A stretch of 47,083 nucleotides of DNA from Anaerolineaceae bacterium (GTDB taxonomy: Bacteria > Chloroflexota > Anaerolineae > JAAYZQ01), in NCBI GenBank assembly GCA_012514775.1, contig JAAYZQ010000552.1, positions 1 to 47,083 on the forward strand, written 5' to 3'. The notes under the pieces are model-generated. The model was not told the origin of the DNA. It made no database searches and worked only from the letters and a program-made list of their open reading frames with translations. The translations under genes were made by a program, and so were the position numbers. This document shows, in pieces, positions 1 through 8,098 of the stretch; the stretch's first letter is position 1; every line of letters begins with the position of its first letter.

Positions 1-173
1 ACGAGTACCCGAACATGCTAAAGGCCGGCATCATCGACCCGGTCAAGGTGACGAGGAGCGCCGTGGAGAACGCGGCGAGCATCGGCGCCATGATCCTGAC
101 CACCGAAGCACTGGTGACCGACATCCCCGAGAAGGAAAAGGCCCCGGCGGCCCCGCCGATGCCCGAGTACTAG
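1..173 (+). CDS. groEL: Chaperonin GroEL, C-terminal end (partial)
   Basis: Only the last 56 codons are present, starting in frame at base 3 and ending in TAG at 171-173. The translation contains [20 protein letters not shown] and [20 protein letters not shown], the strongly conserved end of the GroEL equatorial domain. The family forms the double-ring 60-kDa cytosolic chaperonin that folds proteins with ATP and GroES. The tail ends in PPMPEY and lacks the GGM repeats seen in many proteobacterial GroELs. A strong intrinsic terminator follows 38 nt after the stop. The rest of the gene lies upstream of the window. Confidence 0.95.
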   Translation, partial: EYPNMLKAGIIDPVKVTRSAVENAASIGAMILTTEALVTDIPEKEKAPAAPPMPEY

Positions 174-211
174 GCCGAGCCTGGCGGCCAGGCCTGATTG
201 AACGTCAAGGT

Positions 212-250
212 CCGCTTGCTCGCAAAAGGCGAGCAGGCGGGCCTTTTTTT
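212..250 (+). terminator. Rho-independent terminator of groEL
   Basis: A 12-bp stem (212-223 with 229-240, one G-T pair) closes a 5-nt loop (AAAAG). It is followed by GCC and seven T residues at 244-250. The T run reaches the stop codon of the convergent CapA-like gene. Confidence 0.9.
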
Positions 251-1889
251 ATCGCATCGGCAGGACGGTGCGCAGGATCTCGTCGCGCTCCTGGCCCTCG
301 GCCAGGGTGGGCTGGTAGTCCCCGTCCATGGTCGTGGGCAGGATCTCGACGGACAGCAGGCGTCCCTGGTAAACGTAATGGCGGACGATCAGGCTTTGTC
401 GCGTGGCCGGCGACCAGGTCTGATCGAAAAACAGGTTCCCCAGCCCGTAAAAGATGGGCTTGCCACCGTGCAGCTCAACGTGCTGGGGTTGGTGCGCCTG
501 GCTGCCCGTGACGACGTCGGCGCCGGCGTCCGCGATGGCCCGAAAGTCGGCCACCTGCTCGGGCAGTGGCTCCGCCTGGTAAGCCTCGGTGTACTGGACG
601 TTGACGAACACCAGGTCGGCCTGGCGGCGCGCCTCGACCACGCCGGCCTGGACGGCGGCCAGGGAAAAGGAGGCGGCTCCCGGCGAGGCGGGGCCGGCCA
701 GGGCATAATCGGGGCCGAACTGGTTGTAGCCCAGGAATGCCAGGCGGTTGCCGTTGTGGGTCACGATGAGCGGCTGGCTTGCGGCCGCTGCGTCGCGCCC
801 GCCGCCAAAGGTGGCCACGCCTTCCTCGGCATAGAGATCCAACGACTGGAGGGCGTAGGTGCCGCCAAAGTCGAGGTTGTGATTGCCCGTCAGCTCCACC
901 ACGTCGGCACCCACCAGGCGCAGGACCTCCATGTACTCCGGACTCGAGCAGAAGGCGGGGCTCTCGGCGCTGGCCTGGCAGCCGGGCATGAACGATACCT
1001 CGTTGCTGACGTGGGTCAGGTCGGCGGCCGACAGCAGCCCCGCCAGCCCGCGCGCCGGCCAGCCCGGGTCGCCGCGGGCTTCTATCTCCAGGGCCACGCC
1101 CCGGGCCATGGCCGTGACGCCGGTCATGGCCAGGACCGTGAGGCGATGCAGGTGCCGGTTGCTATCCACGCCCCTCTGCTCCAGCGCCGCGGCCAGCTCC
1201 TCCTCCCAGCCGGCCGGCCCACCGGCCCACACGACGGCCCGCAAGGGCCAGCGAGCCTCATCCAGACCGCGATCCAGGATGAAAAGCCCGTCGACGGACA
1301 GGGGCTTGAGCCGGGGTTGGAGCTCGTCAAAGGGCAGGATGGCCGTCGCCTCGGGCTGCTGCTCCAGGCGCGAAACGAGCTCGCCGGCGGGCACGATCTC
1401 GACGGCCGCCTGGGCGGCCCGGGGGCCCAGGATCGAATCGAGGGCGGCGACGGCTGTGTCCGGTACCAGGAACCGGCCGGCTGCCTCGCCGTGCCAGGCG
1501 CGCCGGACGTCGTCAAAGGCCAGGTCCTCGCGGGGAGAGGCCAGGGGAACGGCCGGCACGAGGAACATCTCGGCCACGGGCCGGGCGCCCCGGGCGCTCT
1601 GCCAGTCAACGGCCAGGCCGGCCCCTTCGCTGCCGGGCAGCCAGGGCTCGGCCCGGTCGTGGAGCCAGGCCATAATGGAGGCAGCCATCGACTCGGGCAG
1701 GCTCGGCGCCAGCGAGACCACGGTGGGGCTGGATGTGGGCCGGGGGACGGCGGCAACGGCCCGTCCCTCGCCTGTCTCGGAGGCCAGGAGCCAATGCAGG
1801 ACGATGGCCGAGCCGACGAGCTCGAGGGCAATGATGCCCAGGAGGAGCCAGCGGCGCGATGGAAGCGATGGCAATAAACGTCCCTTCAC
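249..1889 (-). CDS. CapA-family protein with N-terminal binding-protein-like region
   Basis: This 546-residue protein starts at GTG (1887-1889), with AGGG a few bases upstream. An N-terminal hydrophobic segment (about residues 13-34) suggests a membrane anchor or signal. Residues of roughly 60-245 look like a periplasmic-binding-protein fold (inference from pattern only). From about residue 255 onward it matches the CapA/PGA_cap metallophosphatase-like family linked to poly-gamma-glutamate capsules. Visible motifs are SNEVSF, TGNHNLDFG, GSQAHQPQ and YGLGNLFFDQ, which correspond to the family's NLE, NNHxxDxG, HPHxxQ and YSLGNFxFDQ blocks. It is probably co-transcribed with the acidic protein 40 nt upstream. 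The CapA assignment is firm. The substrate is unknown, since no capB or capC is visible. Confidence 0.82.
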   Translation of the reverse strand: MKGRLLPSLPSRRWLLLGIIALELVGSAIVLHWLLASETGEGRAVAAVPRPTSSPTVVSLAPSLPESMAASIMAWLHDRAEPWLPGSEGAGLAVDWQSARGARPVAEMFLVPAVPLASPREDLAFDDVRRAWHGEAAGRFLVPDTAVAALDSILGPRAAQAAVEIVPAGELVSRLEQQPEATAILPFDELQPRLKPLSVDGLFILDRGLDEARWPLRAVVWAGGPAGWEEELAAALEQRGVDSNRHLHRLTVLAMTGVTAMARGVALEIEARGDPGWPARGLAGLLSAADLTHVSNEVSFMPGCQASAESPAFCSSPEYMEVLRLVGADVVELTGNHNLDFGGTYALQSLDLYAEEGVATFGGGRDAAAASQPLIVTHNGNRLAFLGYNQFGPDYALAGPASPGAASFSLAAVQAGVVEARRQADLVFVNVQYTEAYQAEPLPEQVADFRAIADAGADVVTGSQAHQPQHVELHGGKPIFYGLGNLFFDQTWSPATRQSLIVRHYVYQGRLLSVEILPTTMDGDYQPTLAEGQERDEILRTVLPMR

Positions 1890-1929
1890 GGTCTACCCTG
1901 ACCTTCGGCGGCGCTGCACGCTCTCTTGC

Positions 1930-2649
1930 CTAGCCTTCGGCCTGCTCCCCCGACGGCGGCGAATAGGGAGAAAGGTCCTCCTGTTCGCGCAGCTCCTCGG
2001 AATAGACTGCCAGCGGCTCGCCCGACACCTCGAGGAGGTAGCCCAGGTCGGCGGCCCGGTGACAGATCTGACCCACCAGGCGCTCGAGGGCTTCTTCGTC
2101 GTCCAGCCCCTCCTCCAGGGCATCCTGGATCGAAAAGCGGACGCCGCGACGGAACGATTCGGCCGGGGTGGGCGCGTCGACGATTGACACGGCGCGGCGG
2201 TAACGACCGCGCAGTGAGGGGATTTCCTGGCCGTCTCTATCGAGCGTGGCCGCCAGGCGCGCGTCGTCCCAATTCTCGCGCTCGGCCCGCTCCAGGGTGT
2301 CAACCTGCCGGGGCATCAGCTCGTCAAAACGGAGGTTGCCGAGATGGTCCTCGTAGTGGTCATAGTTGTAACCAAAGATCTCGGCGGCCAGGAGAGAACG
2401 CCGGTCGAGACCCTCATCCTCATCCCACTCTTCTTCCTCGTCCTCGTCCCAATCCTCGCCCTCGTCGTCCCAGTCGTCCTCCTCGACCTCTCCCCAGAGG
2501 TCGAGGTCCTCGTCGTCCCCTCGCGGGGCGGCGGCCTGGCCTTGCTCCTGGGCCAGCAACTGGGCCAGCGTCTGCTTGACCTCGGGCGGTAGCATTCGGA
2601 TCAGGCCCATCAACTGGTTCACCGGCAGATTGGATGGCATCGCGCTCAC
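1930..2649 (-). CDS. Hypothetical protein with poly-acidic linker
   Basis: I do not recognise this 239-residue protein. Residues 1-42 form a predicted helical segment (NQLMGLIRMLPPEVKQTLAQ). Residues 45-80 are almost entirely Asp/Glu/Trp (for example DDWDDEGEDWDEDEEEE). The remaining 155 residues are a mixed helical domain with several Trp/Tyr and an ELMPRQVDTLERAERENWDD segment. No signal peptide or membrane segment is visible, so it is probably cytosolic. AGGTGAATC precedes the ATG at 2649; an ATG at 2640 is an alternative start. A good promoter lies at 2714-2742, and the CapA-like gene follows. Confidence 0.7.
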   Translation of the reverse strand: MSAMPSNLPVNQLMGLIRMLPPEVKQTLAQLLAQEQGQAAAPRGDDEDLDLWGEVEEDDWDDEGEDWDEDEEEEWDEDEGLDRRSLLAAEIFGYNYDHYEDHLGNLRFDELMPRQVDTLERAERENWDDARLAATLDRDGQEIPSLRGRYRRAVSIVDAPTPAESFRRGVRFSIQDALEEGLDDEEALERLVGQICHRAADLGYLLEVSGEPLAVYSEELREQEDLSPYSPPSGEQAEG

Positions 2650-2713
2650 GATTCACCTCCACAGGCAAAAAGTCGGATCCTGGCCTCGTCGTCGTGGGCA
2701 GCATCGCACCCGC

Positions 2714-2742
2714 AGTATACCATGAATTCCGCTCGCAGGCAA
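2714..2742 (-). promoter_or_regulatory. Sigma-70-type promoter of the acidic-protein/CapA pair
   Basis: Read on the minus strand, TTGCCT (2737-2742) is followed by 17 nt and TATACT (2714-2719), about 65 nt upstream of the ATG at 2649. It is divergent from the LCP promoter. Confidence 0.7.
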
Positions 2743-2792
2743 CGGCCCCTGAATCCAGAAGAATCAATGATCGGGGACCGTCGCCTCGCAAT

Positions 2793-2820
2793 TTGCATCC
2801 CGGGAAAAATATGGTATAAT
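2793..2820 (+). promoter_or_regulatory. Sigma-70-type promoter of the LCP gene
   Basis: TTGCAT (2793-2798), 16 nt, then TATAAT (2815-2820). Transcription is predicted to start near 2827, giving a leader of about 75 nt to the TTG start at 2901. Confidence 0.75.
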
Positions 2821-2900
2821 CCCTCTCACGCCCGCTTGACCTTGTGCAAACCCGTGGCCAGCACCCGCGGAAGGGAGCTGGGCCTTCTGGAGGAGTTTTT

Positions 2901-4421
2901 TTGGGCATTATAGTCGCTGAAAAGCGTAACTTGCCAAAGGGGCACAGCCAACCTCCCCGCTGGCTCAAAGTCTTGATCGGCCTTTTCCTGGTGGTGTTTG
3001 TGATCGGAGGATTGTACTCCGGTTACCTCTTTTACGTCACGGTCCGCACGATCGTGGCCAATGCCGACCTCCCAGCTATCCCTGTCGTGCAACTGCCATC
3101 CATCCGCGCCCCCGAGGCAGTTGCCGAAGAAGAGATCGAAGAACTCGAGCCCCCGCCGGTGCTGCCCGAGATGACTGCCGTGCCGGGCCAGGCCGAGCTC
3201 GTCTACCAACCGCCTGTGGCCCCGGCCAGCGCCGAGGAGCGCATCAACATTCTGCTGGTGGGCATCGACCGCCGGAACGGCGAAAGCTGGGCGTACCGCA
3301 CCGACACCATGATCGTCGTCACCATCGACCCGGTGAACAAGGAAGCGGGCATGATGTCCATCCCGCGCGACCTGTATCTCACCATCCCCGGCCTGGGAGA
3401 GGACCGGATCAATGCCGCCAACCCAAGGGGATACTCCATAAGCTATCCGGGCGGCGGCCCTTCCCTGCTCAAGCATACCATCGAGACCAACTTTGGCATC
3501 CCCATCGACTACTATATCATGATCGATTTCGCCGGCTTTCAAAAAGTCGTCGATACGCTGGGGGGGATCGAGGTCGACGTACCCAGGACCTTGCATGACA
3601 CCATGTATCCCATGCCCAAGCCGGGCGACCCATATGCCATGGGCACCGTCCATTTCGATCCAGGCTTGCAGTCCATGGACGGCGAGCGTGCCCTGCAATA
3701 CGCCCGCTCGCGCATGAGCACCAGCGACTTTGACCGGGCGGCGCGCCAGCAGCTCATCTTGTTGGCCATCCGCGAAAAGGCGCTCAAGAATCTCAACATT
3801 GTCACCAAGCTGCCCAGCCTCATCGTGACCATGGGCAACATGGTGAAAACTGATATGAAGTCGGACGAAATGCTCGAGCTGGCTGCCCTGGGGCCCCAGA
3901 TCGACCTGTCCAACATCCGGCAGCTTGTCATTCAGAAGCCCATGGTGTACGGCTACCGCACTCCCTCAGGGGCGGCCGTCCAATTGCCCAAGTGGGACCT
4001 GATCCACGCGGCGGTGGCCGACATGTTCTACAGCGAAGCCCTGGCCCCGGTTGCCACGGCCGCGCCGGCGGCGCCCATGCCCACGCCGACCCTGGCCCCC
4101 GACGACATCCAGGACCTGGCCCGCCTGGCCGAGGAGGGGGCCCGCATCGCCGTGCAGAACGGCACGTCGGAGCCCAACTTTGCGGCCCGCGTGGCGGCCA
4201 TTCTCATGGAGCAGGGTTACCAGGTGGTCGAGTTCGGCGACGCCGACCGGCTGGACTATTCGGCCACGGTGTTGGTCGACTATACGGGCAAGACGTTCAC
4301 CCTGGAGAAGCTAATCGAGTACTTCCATGTGAGTCCCGAGAACGTGCGACACAGCCCTAACCTGCGCAGCCAGATCGACATCCGTATCGTCGTCGGCCAG
4401 GACTTTTTGACGCTTCCCTAG
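2901..4421 (+). CDS. LytR-CpsA-Psr (LCP) family protein with LytR_C domain
   Basis: This 506-residue, single-pass membrane protein has a membrane segment (about 22-45), a proline/glutamate-rich spacer, an LCP domain (about 110-300) and a C-terminal LytR_C domain (about 405-500). LCP marks include INILLVGIDRR, TDTMIVVTIDP, MSIPRDLYLTIPG, the DTLGGIEVDV block and the basic LQYARSRMSTSDFDRAARQQ run. The family transfers undecaprenyl-linked polymers onto peptidoglycan outside the cell. I chose the TTG at 2901 because GGAGGAG (2889-2895) lies 5 nt upstream. A GTG at 2844 is in frame but has no ribosome binding site and lies only about 17 nt from the predicted transcription start. The LytR_C block includes RIAVQNGTSEPNFAARVA. 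Confidence 0.92.
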   Translation: MGIIVAEKRNLPKGHSQPPRWLKVLIGLFLVVFVIGGLYSGYLFYVTVRTIVANADLPAIPVVQLPSIRAPEAVAEEEIEELEPPPVLPEMTAVPGQAELVYQPPVAPASAEERINILLVGIDRRNGESWAYRTDTMIVVTIDPVNKEAGMMSIPRDLYLTIPGLGEDRINAANPRGYSISYPGGGPSLLKHTIETNFGIPIDYYIMIDFAGFQKVVDTLGGIEVDVPRTLHDTMYPMPKPGDPYAMGTVHFDPGLQSMDGERALQYARSRMSTSDFDRAARQQLILLAIREKALKNLNIVTKLPSLIVTMGNMVKTDMKSDEMLELAALGPQIDLSNIRQLVIQKPMVYGYRTPSGAAVQLPKWDLIHAAVADMFYSEALAPVATAAPAAPMPTPTLAPDDIQDLARLAEEGARIAVQNGTSEPNFAARVAAILMEQGYQVVEFGDADRLDYSATVLVDYTGKTFTLEKLIEYFHVSPENVRHSPNLRSQIDIRIVVGQDFLTLP

Positions 4422-4498
4422 ATCGCTCGATGCTATAGAGACCGTTGAAACGCTATCGCCACCCCTACGAAGCAGAACAAAAGACAGAAGGCGGCCTG

Positions 4499-5335
4499 AT
4501 GCCGTGGCGCATCAGGCGCCTGGACGGCGGCCGGGAGCAGGTCGTCGAGGGCGCGGTCGTCGTCGAGGAGCCCCTGGAGATCCGCATCAACGAGAAGTCG
4601 GTGGCGGTTCTCATGCGGACTCCGGGCATGGAAAAAGAGCTGGCCGCAGGCTTTTGCCTGGGCGAGGGCCTGGTCCGAGACCTGTGGGACATCGGGCTGA
4701 TACGCCACTGCGGCCGCGTCGCGCCCGGCGAGAGCGCCGAGGGCGATGCCATGGACTATTCCCGCAACCGGGTGGACGTGACCCTGCTGCCCGGCGTGTC
4801 GAACAATTGGGACGGGCGAGAGGTGGCCCAGTTGATCCGCTCGGGCTGCGGCCGCGCCGGGGCCGCCGACCTCATCCAGGACCTGTCGCCGATCAAGGGG
4901 GACGTTCGGATGCGCGCCGAGGCCATCCCGCCGCTGCTGGGCCAGATCACGCGCCAGCAGGCGGCCTACCGGGCAGCCGGCGGCATCCACGCCGCCGCCC
5001 TGTTCGACGGGCACGGTCGGGTCATTGTCGTGTGCGAGGACATTGGCCGGCACAATGCCGTGGACAAGGCGACGGGCTACTGCCTGCTGCGGGGTATCCC
5101 CCTCAATGACAAGGTCCTGCTCTGCACCGGCCGGGCGAGCTACGACATGGTGGCCAAGGGCGTGCGCCTGGGTCTGCCCGTCATGGCCTCCATCTCGTCA
5201 CCAACCTCCCTCGCCGTGGAGATGGCCGACGCCCTGAACTGCACCCTGCTGGGCTACGTGCGCGGCAAGAGCTTTAACATCTACTCCCACGGCTGGCGCA
5301 TTTTGTCCGAGGACGCCAACCCCAGCCCCCTCTAA
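4499..5335 (+). CDS. fdhD: FdhD-type sulfurtransferase for formate dehydrogenase
   Basis: This 278-residue protein is close to the family's usual length. FdhD passes sulfur from a cysteine desulfurase to the molybdenum cofactor of formate dehydrogenase in the cytosol. Visible marks are VVEEPLEIRINEKSVAVLMR near the start, MEKELAAGFCLGEGLV, and FDGHGRVIVVCEDIGRHNAV followed by DKATGYCLL. The CxxC loop reads SGCGRAG, so the first cysteine is kept and the second is alanine. I chose ATG 4499 (GAAGGCGG just upstream, family-like N terminus) over an in-frame TTG at 4445. It lies 77 nt after the LCP gene on the same strand. No formate dehydrogenase structural gene is in the window. Confidence 0.93.
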   Translation: MPWRIRRLDGGREQVVEGAVVVEEPLEIRINEKSVAVLMRTPGMEKELAAGFCLGEGLVRDLWDIGLIRHCGRVAPGESAEGDAMDYSRNRVDVTLLPGVSNNWDGREVAQLIRSGCGRAGAADLIQDLSPIKGDVRMRAEAIPPLLGQITRQQAAYRAAGGIHAAALFDGHGRVIVVCEDIGRHNAVDKATGYCLLRGIPLNDKVLLCTGRASYDMVAKGVRLGLPVMASISSPTSLAVEMADALNCTLLGYVRGKSFNIYSHGWRILSEDANPSPL

Positions 5336-5460
5336 CGCTCTGCGCGCACACCGTCCGTTCCATTCCAAATCCGTTGTTCTTGTGTCATCCGCCACGAGTG
5401 CCCGTGTGCTCTGCCGGGAGCGCGGAGAGCGCGAACTGCCACAAAACAGGTGGCTGTGCC

Positions 5461-6501
5461 TCAGGGGCGCGTTAGCCCGTGCACCTGGCGCACGCGCTGG
5501 ATGACGTCGTCCACGGAGCGCTCGGCGCGGGGTGAGGGCCCCAGGGGGTCGCGTATCTTCCAATCCTCGTCGCCCAGGAGCACGGCAAAGGTGTTCAGCA
5601 CCGAGAAGGACAGCGCCTCCAGGTGGTAGCCTCCCTCCAGCGTAACTACCAGCCTTCCCTCGCATAGCTCCTCGGCCAGTTCTTTCACTGCCCGGGCGAT
5701 GCGCGTGTAGCCCTCGATGGACAGTTGCATGTAGGCCAGGGGATCGTCCCAGTGGGCATCGTAGCCGGCCGACACGAGGATGAGCTGGGGCTGAAAGCGC
5801 CAGGAAACCGGCTCCACGATCTCGGCCATGATCCGGGCAAAGCCCTCGTCGCCGACGCCGCCTCCCAGGGGGACGTTGACGACGCTGCCCTCACCGTCGC
5901 CGCGCCCCGTTTCGTTCCAGTAGCCTGTGCCCGGGTAGTGGGGGTACTGGTGGGTCGAAATGTAGAGCGTCGCCGGATCCGCTTCGAACTCGGCCTGGGT
6001 CCCGTTGCCGTGGTGCACGTCGAAATCAAAGATGAGCACCCGATCCAGGTTGCGCTCCGCCAGGGCATAGTGGGCGGCCACGGCCACGTTGTTAAAGAGG
6101 CAGAAGCCCATGCCCCGGCTGCGCAGGGCGTGGTGCCCGGGAGGGCGGACCAGGGCAAAGGCGTTGTCTACCTCGCCGTCCAGGACGGCGCGCGTGGCCT
6201 CCACCAGCCCGCCGGCGGCCATGAGGGCGGCGTCGTAGGAGCCGTCGCAGACGTAGGTGTCCATGTCCAGGTGACCGCCGCCGCGCGCCGCCAGGCTCTG
6301 CACCTGCTCCACGTAGTGGGGCTCGTGGGCCCGGTAGAGGCGCTCGGGCGAGGCGGGCGCCGGCTCGATGGGTGCCAGGCGCTGCCACATGCCTTGCTCC
6401 TGCAGAACGCGTACGATCGATTTGAGACGCTGCTGGTTCTCCGGGTGCCCCCGCAGGTCGTGCTCCAGGTAGACGGGATCGTAGACAACTCCTGTCGGCA
6501 T
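5461..6501 (-). CDS. Histone-deacetylase-superfamily hydrolase (AcuC/HDAC-like)
   Basis: This 346-residue zinc-dependent amidohydrolase belongs to the arginase/deacetylase superfamily, whose bacterial members act on acetyl-lysine, acetyl-CoA synthetase or acetylpolyamines. The catalytic and metal motifs are complete: RPPGHHA (paired histidines), FDFDVHHGNGTQ (Asp and His ligands), SAGYDAHWDDPL (Asp ligand) and LEGGYHLEAL. The N terminus shows the typical HPENQQRLKSI. I chose the ATG at 6499-6501 because AAAGGAG lies 8 nt upstream; 14 extra codons are open further upstream. The substrate cannot be told from sequence, and no acsA neighbour is present. Confidence 0.9.
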   Translation of the reverse strand: MPTGVVYDPVYLEHDLRGHPENQQRLKSIVRVLQEQGMWQRLAPIEPAPASPERLYRAHEPHYVEQVQSLAARGGGHLDMDTYVCDGSYDAALMAAGGLVEATRAVLDGEVDNAFALVRPPGHHALRSRGMGFCLFNNVAVAAHYALAERNLDRVLIFDFDVHHGNGTQAEFEADPATLYISTHQYPHYPGTGYWNETGRGDGEGSVVNVPLGGGVGDEGFARIMAEIVEPVSWRFQPQLILVSAGYDAHWDDPLAYMQLSIEGYTRIARAVKELAEELCEGRLVVTLEGGYHLEALSFSVLNTFAVLLGDEDWKIRDPLGPSPRAERSVDDVIQRVRQVHGLTRP

Positions 6502-6531
6502 CGCTCTACTCCTTTCCCTTGTCCTGTCAGG

Positions 6532-6560
6532 AGTATACCCCAAGCACGTCCTGGCGTCAA
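6532..6560 (-). promoter_or_regulatory. Sigma-70-type promoter of the deacetylase gene
   Basis: On the minus strand, TTGACG (6555-6560) is followed by 17 nt and TATACT (6532-6537). The start codon is about 31 nt downstream of the -10 box. Confidence 0.75.
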
Positions 6561-6603
6561 CCAGGATTCGCGCCGGCTAGTCCGTATGCGTGCCTGGTCG
6601 TAT

Positions 6604-6632
6604 TTGCACCAGTGGCGGTTCGATGGTACACT
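6604..6632 (+). promoter_or_regulatory. Probable promoter of the beta-propeller lipoprotein
   Basis: TTGCAC (6604-6609), 17 nt, TACACT (6627-6632). The predicted leader is about 160 nt. I see no gene in 6633-6798. Confidence 0.45.
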
Positions 6633-6798
6633 GCTGCTGCTTCGTGGGGTTCCCGCGCGTGGTGATTACCACGAAATTCTTCCGCGGCCCAGCCGGGTCT
6701 TGTTACAGTAGCACATCGCCTGTGCTCCGTGAATGGAGGTGATGCCAACCAACAAGAAGCTGCTCGCCGGACAACTGTCAAAATCTCACGGAGGAGAA

Positions 6799-8007
6799 AT
6801 GAAGACAACGACTCGTCTTGCCAGGAGGAGCTGGCTGTTGCTCGCCGTGCTGCTCGCGATCGTGGCCCTGGCAGGCTGCGATGGGGGGCAGGCGACAGAA
6901 CCCGCGCCGACCGAGTTGGCCCAGGCGCCGACCAACGTCCCGCCGACAGATACAGCGGTTCCCCCGTCATCGACACCCTTGCCGCCGACTGACACCCCGG
7001 TGCCGACCGACACCCCGGTGCCACCCACCGACACACCCTTGCCGCCCACCGACACCCCGGTGCCTCCCACAGAGACACCTATGCCGCCGACCGACACCCC
7101 GGTGCCCTCTGACACCCCGGAACCGACGGCTACGGCCGTCGAGGCGGCCAGTCCCACGGCGGCGGCGACGAACACACCCTTGCCGCCGCCCAAACCCAAG
7201 GTGGGCAAGATCGTCTTTACCTCCAACCGCGCAAGCTGGGATGACATCTTTATCATGAACGACGACGGCAGCGAGCCCAAGCGACTGACGAACCTCGGTC
7301 AGTGCTACGACGCCCACTTTACCCCGGATGGTAAGAGTATCATCTTCTCGCACCTCACCGGCGAGCTATTTGACGTGTGGAAGATGAACGCCGATGGCAA
7401 CGGCCAGGTCAACCTGACCAACACAACCGACAATATTGAGGATTATCCGGTCGTCTCCCCTGACGGCTCCCGGATCGCGTATCTCTTTGGCTGGCCGGGG
7501 GGGTACGAGATCTATACCATGAATCTGGATGGCTCGGACCGCAAACCGATCACCAGCCGGAGCATCGACCTGATGCCGGCCTGGTCGCCTGACAGCAAGA
7601 AGCTTGCCTTTATCTCGTTGCGCAGCGGCGGCTTTAACGTGTGGATGGTGAATCGGGACGGCTCCGGGCTGACCCAGGTGACCAAATTTGGCCCGGAGAG
7701 GATCTCCCAATCGCCTGTCTTTTCGCCCGACGGCAAGCAGATTGCCTTCACGACTATTGCCGCCGGAACGGCCTGGGAGATCTGGGCGGTGAACCTGGAC
7801 GGGTCCAACCCGCACAAGATCCTGGGCACAGTGGGGAACGACCCCAACAACAGCACCTACATTGCCGCCTGGAAACAGGGCAAATTCCTCATCGGCGGCT
7901 ACCAGGGGGGCTGGGATCCCTACTTTGTGTCGGAAAGCGGCGGCGAGCCGGTGCGCGTGCCCGCCAGCGAGAAGGACGACAAGCCCTCCGACTGGTGGCT
8001 GCCGTAA
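6799..8007 (+). CDS. Lipoprotein with TolB-like (PD40) beta-propeller
   Basis: This 402-residue lipoprotein has a signal peptide ending in the lipobox LAGC (Cys27), which predicts lipid anchoring outside the membrane. Residues 36-110 are a Pro/Thr spacer of PPTDTPx heptads. From residue 135 onward there are at least five WD40-like/PD40 blades, seen in repeats such as FTPDGKSIIFS, VSPDGSRIAYL, WSPDSKKLAFIS and FSPDGKQIAFT, each paired with an xxNxDGS strand (MNDDGSEP, MNADGNGQ, MNLDGSDR, VNRDGSGL, VNLDGSNP). The blades resemble the C-terminal half of TolB, but there is no TolB N-terminal domain. GGAGGAG lies directly upstream of the ATG. The ligand is unknown. Confidence 0.85.
   Translation: MKTTTRLARRSWLLLAVLLAIVALAGCDGGQATEPAPTELAQAPTNVPPTDTAVPPSSTPLPPTDTPVPTDTPVPPTDTPLPPTDTPVPPTETPMPPTDTPVPSDTPEPTATAVEAASPTAAATNTPLPPPKPKVGKIVFTSNRASWDDIFIMNDDGSEPKRLTNLGQCYDAHFTPDGKSIIFSHLTGELFDVWKMNADGNGQVNLTNTTDNIEDYPVVSPDGSRIAYLFGWPGGYEIYTMNLDGSDRKPITSRSIDLMPAWSPDSKKLAFISLRSGGFNVWMVNRDGSGLTQVTKFGPERISQSPVFSPDGKQIAFTTIAAGTAWEIWAVNLDGSNPHKILGTVGNDPNNSTYIAAWKQGKFLIGGYQGGWDPYFVSESGGEPVRVPASEKDDKPSDWWLP
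6942..7120 (+). repeat. 21-nt coding minisatellite (PPTDTPx spacer)
   Basis: Imperfect tandem units of 18-21 nt such as CCGACCGACACCCCGGTG encode a surface-spacer run of about nine PPTDTP-like units. In-frame unit loss or gain would change only spacer length. Confidence 0.8.
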
Positions 8008-8036
8008 CAAAGAGGAGGGGATAGACGGTTGATCGG

Positions 8037-8070
8037 GCCGGTGCCTCACGTCCCATCGCGAGGCACCGGC
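8037..8070 (+). terminator. Perfect 11-bp hairpin after the lipoprotein gene
   Basis: Arms 8037-8047 and 8060-8070 are exact inverted repeats (GCCGGTGCCTC) around a 12-nt loop. No T run follows, so it may be a non-canonical or bidirectional terminator between convergent genes. Confidence 0.5.
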
Positions 8071-8098
8071 TGGGTCTAAAGGTGGGGGGCGCCTGCGG

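Noticed and set aside
198..1877. Long open frame (559 codons) on the plus strand
   Set aside because: It lies antisense to the CapA-like gene. Its translation is rich in Gly, Gln and Arg with no motif, as expected for a shadow frame in GC-rich DNA.
2844..2900. GTG 2844 as start of the LCP gene
   Set aside because: It has no ribosome binding site, whereas TTG 2901 has GGAGGAG at 5 nt.
6942..7120. Tandem repeats as a CRISPR array
   Set aside because: The units are contiguous, have no spacers and encode a regular PPTDTP protein stretch.
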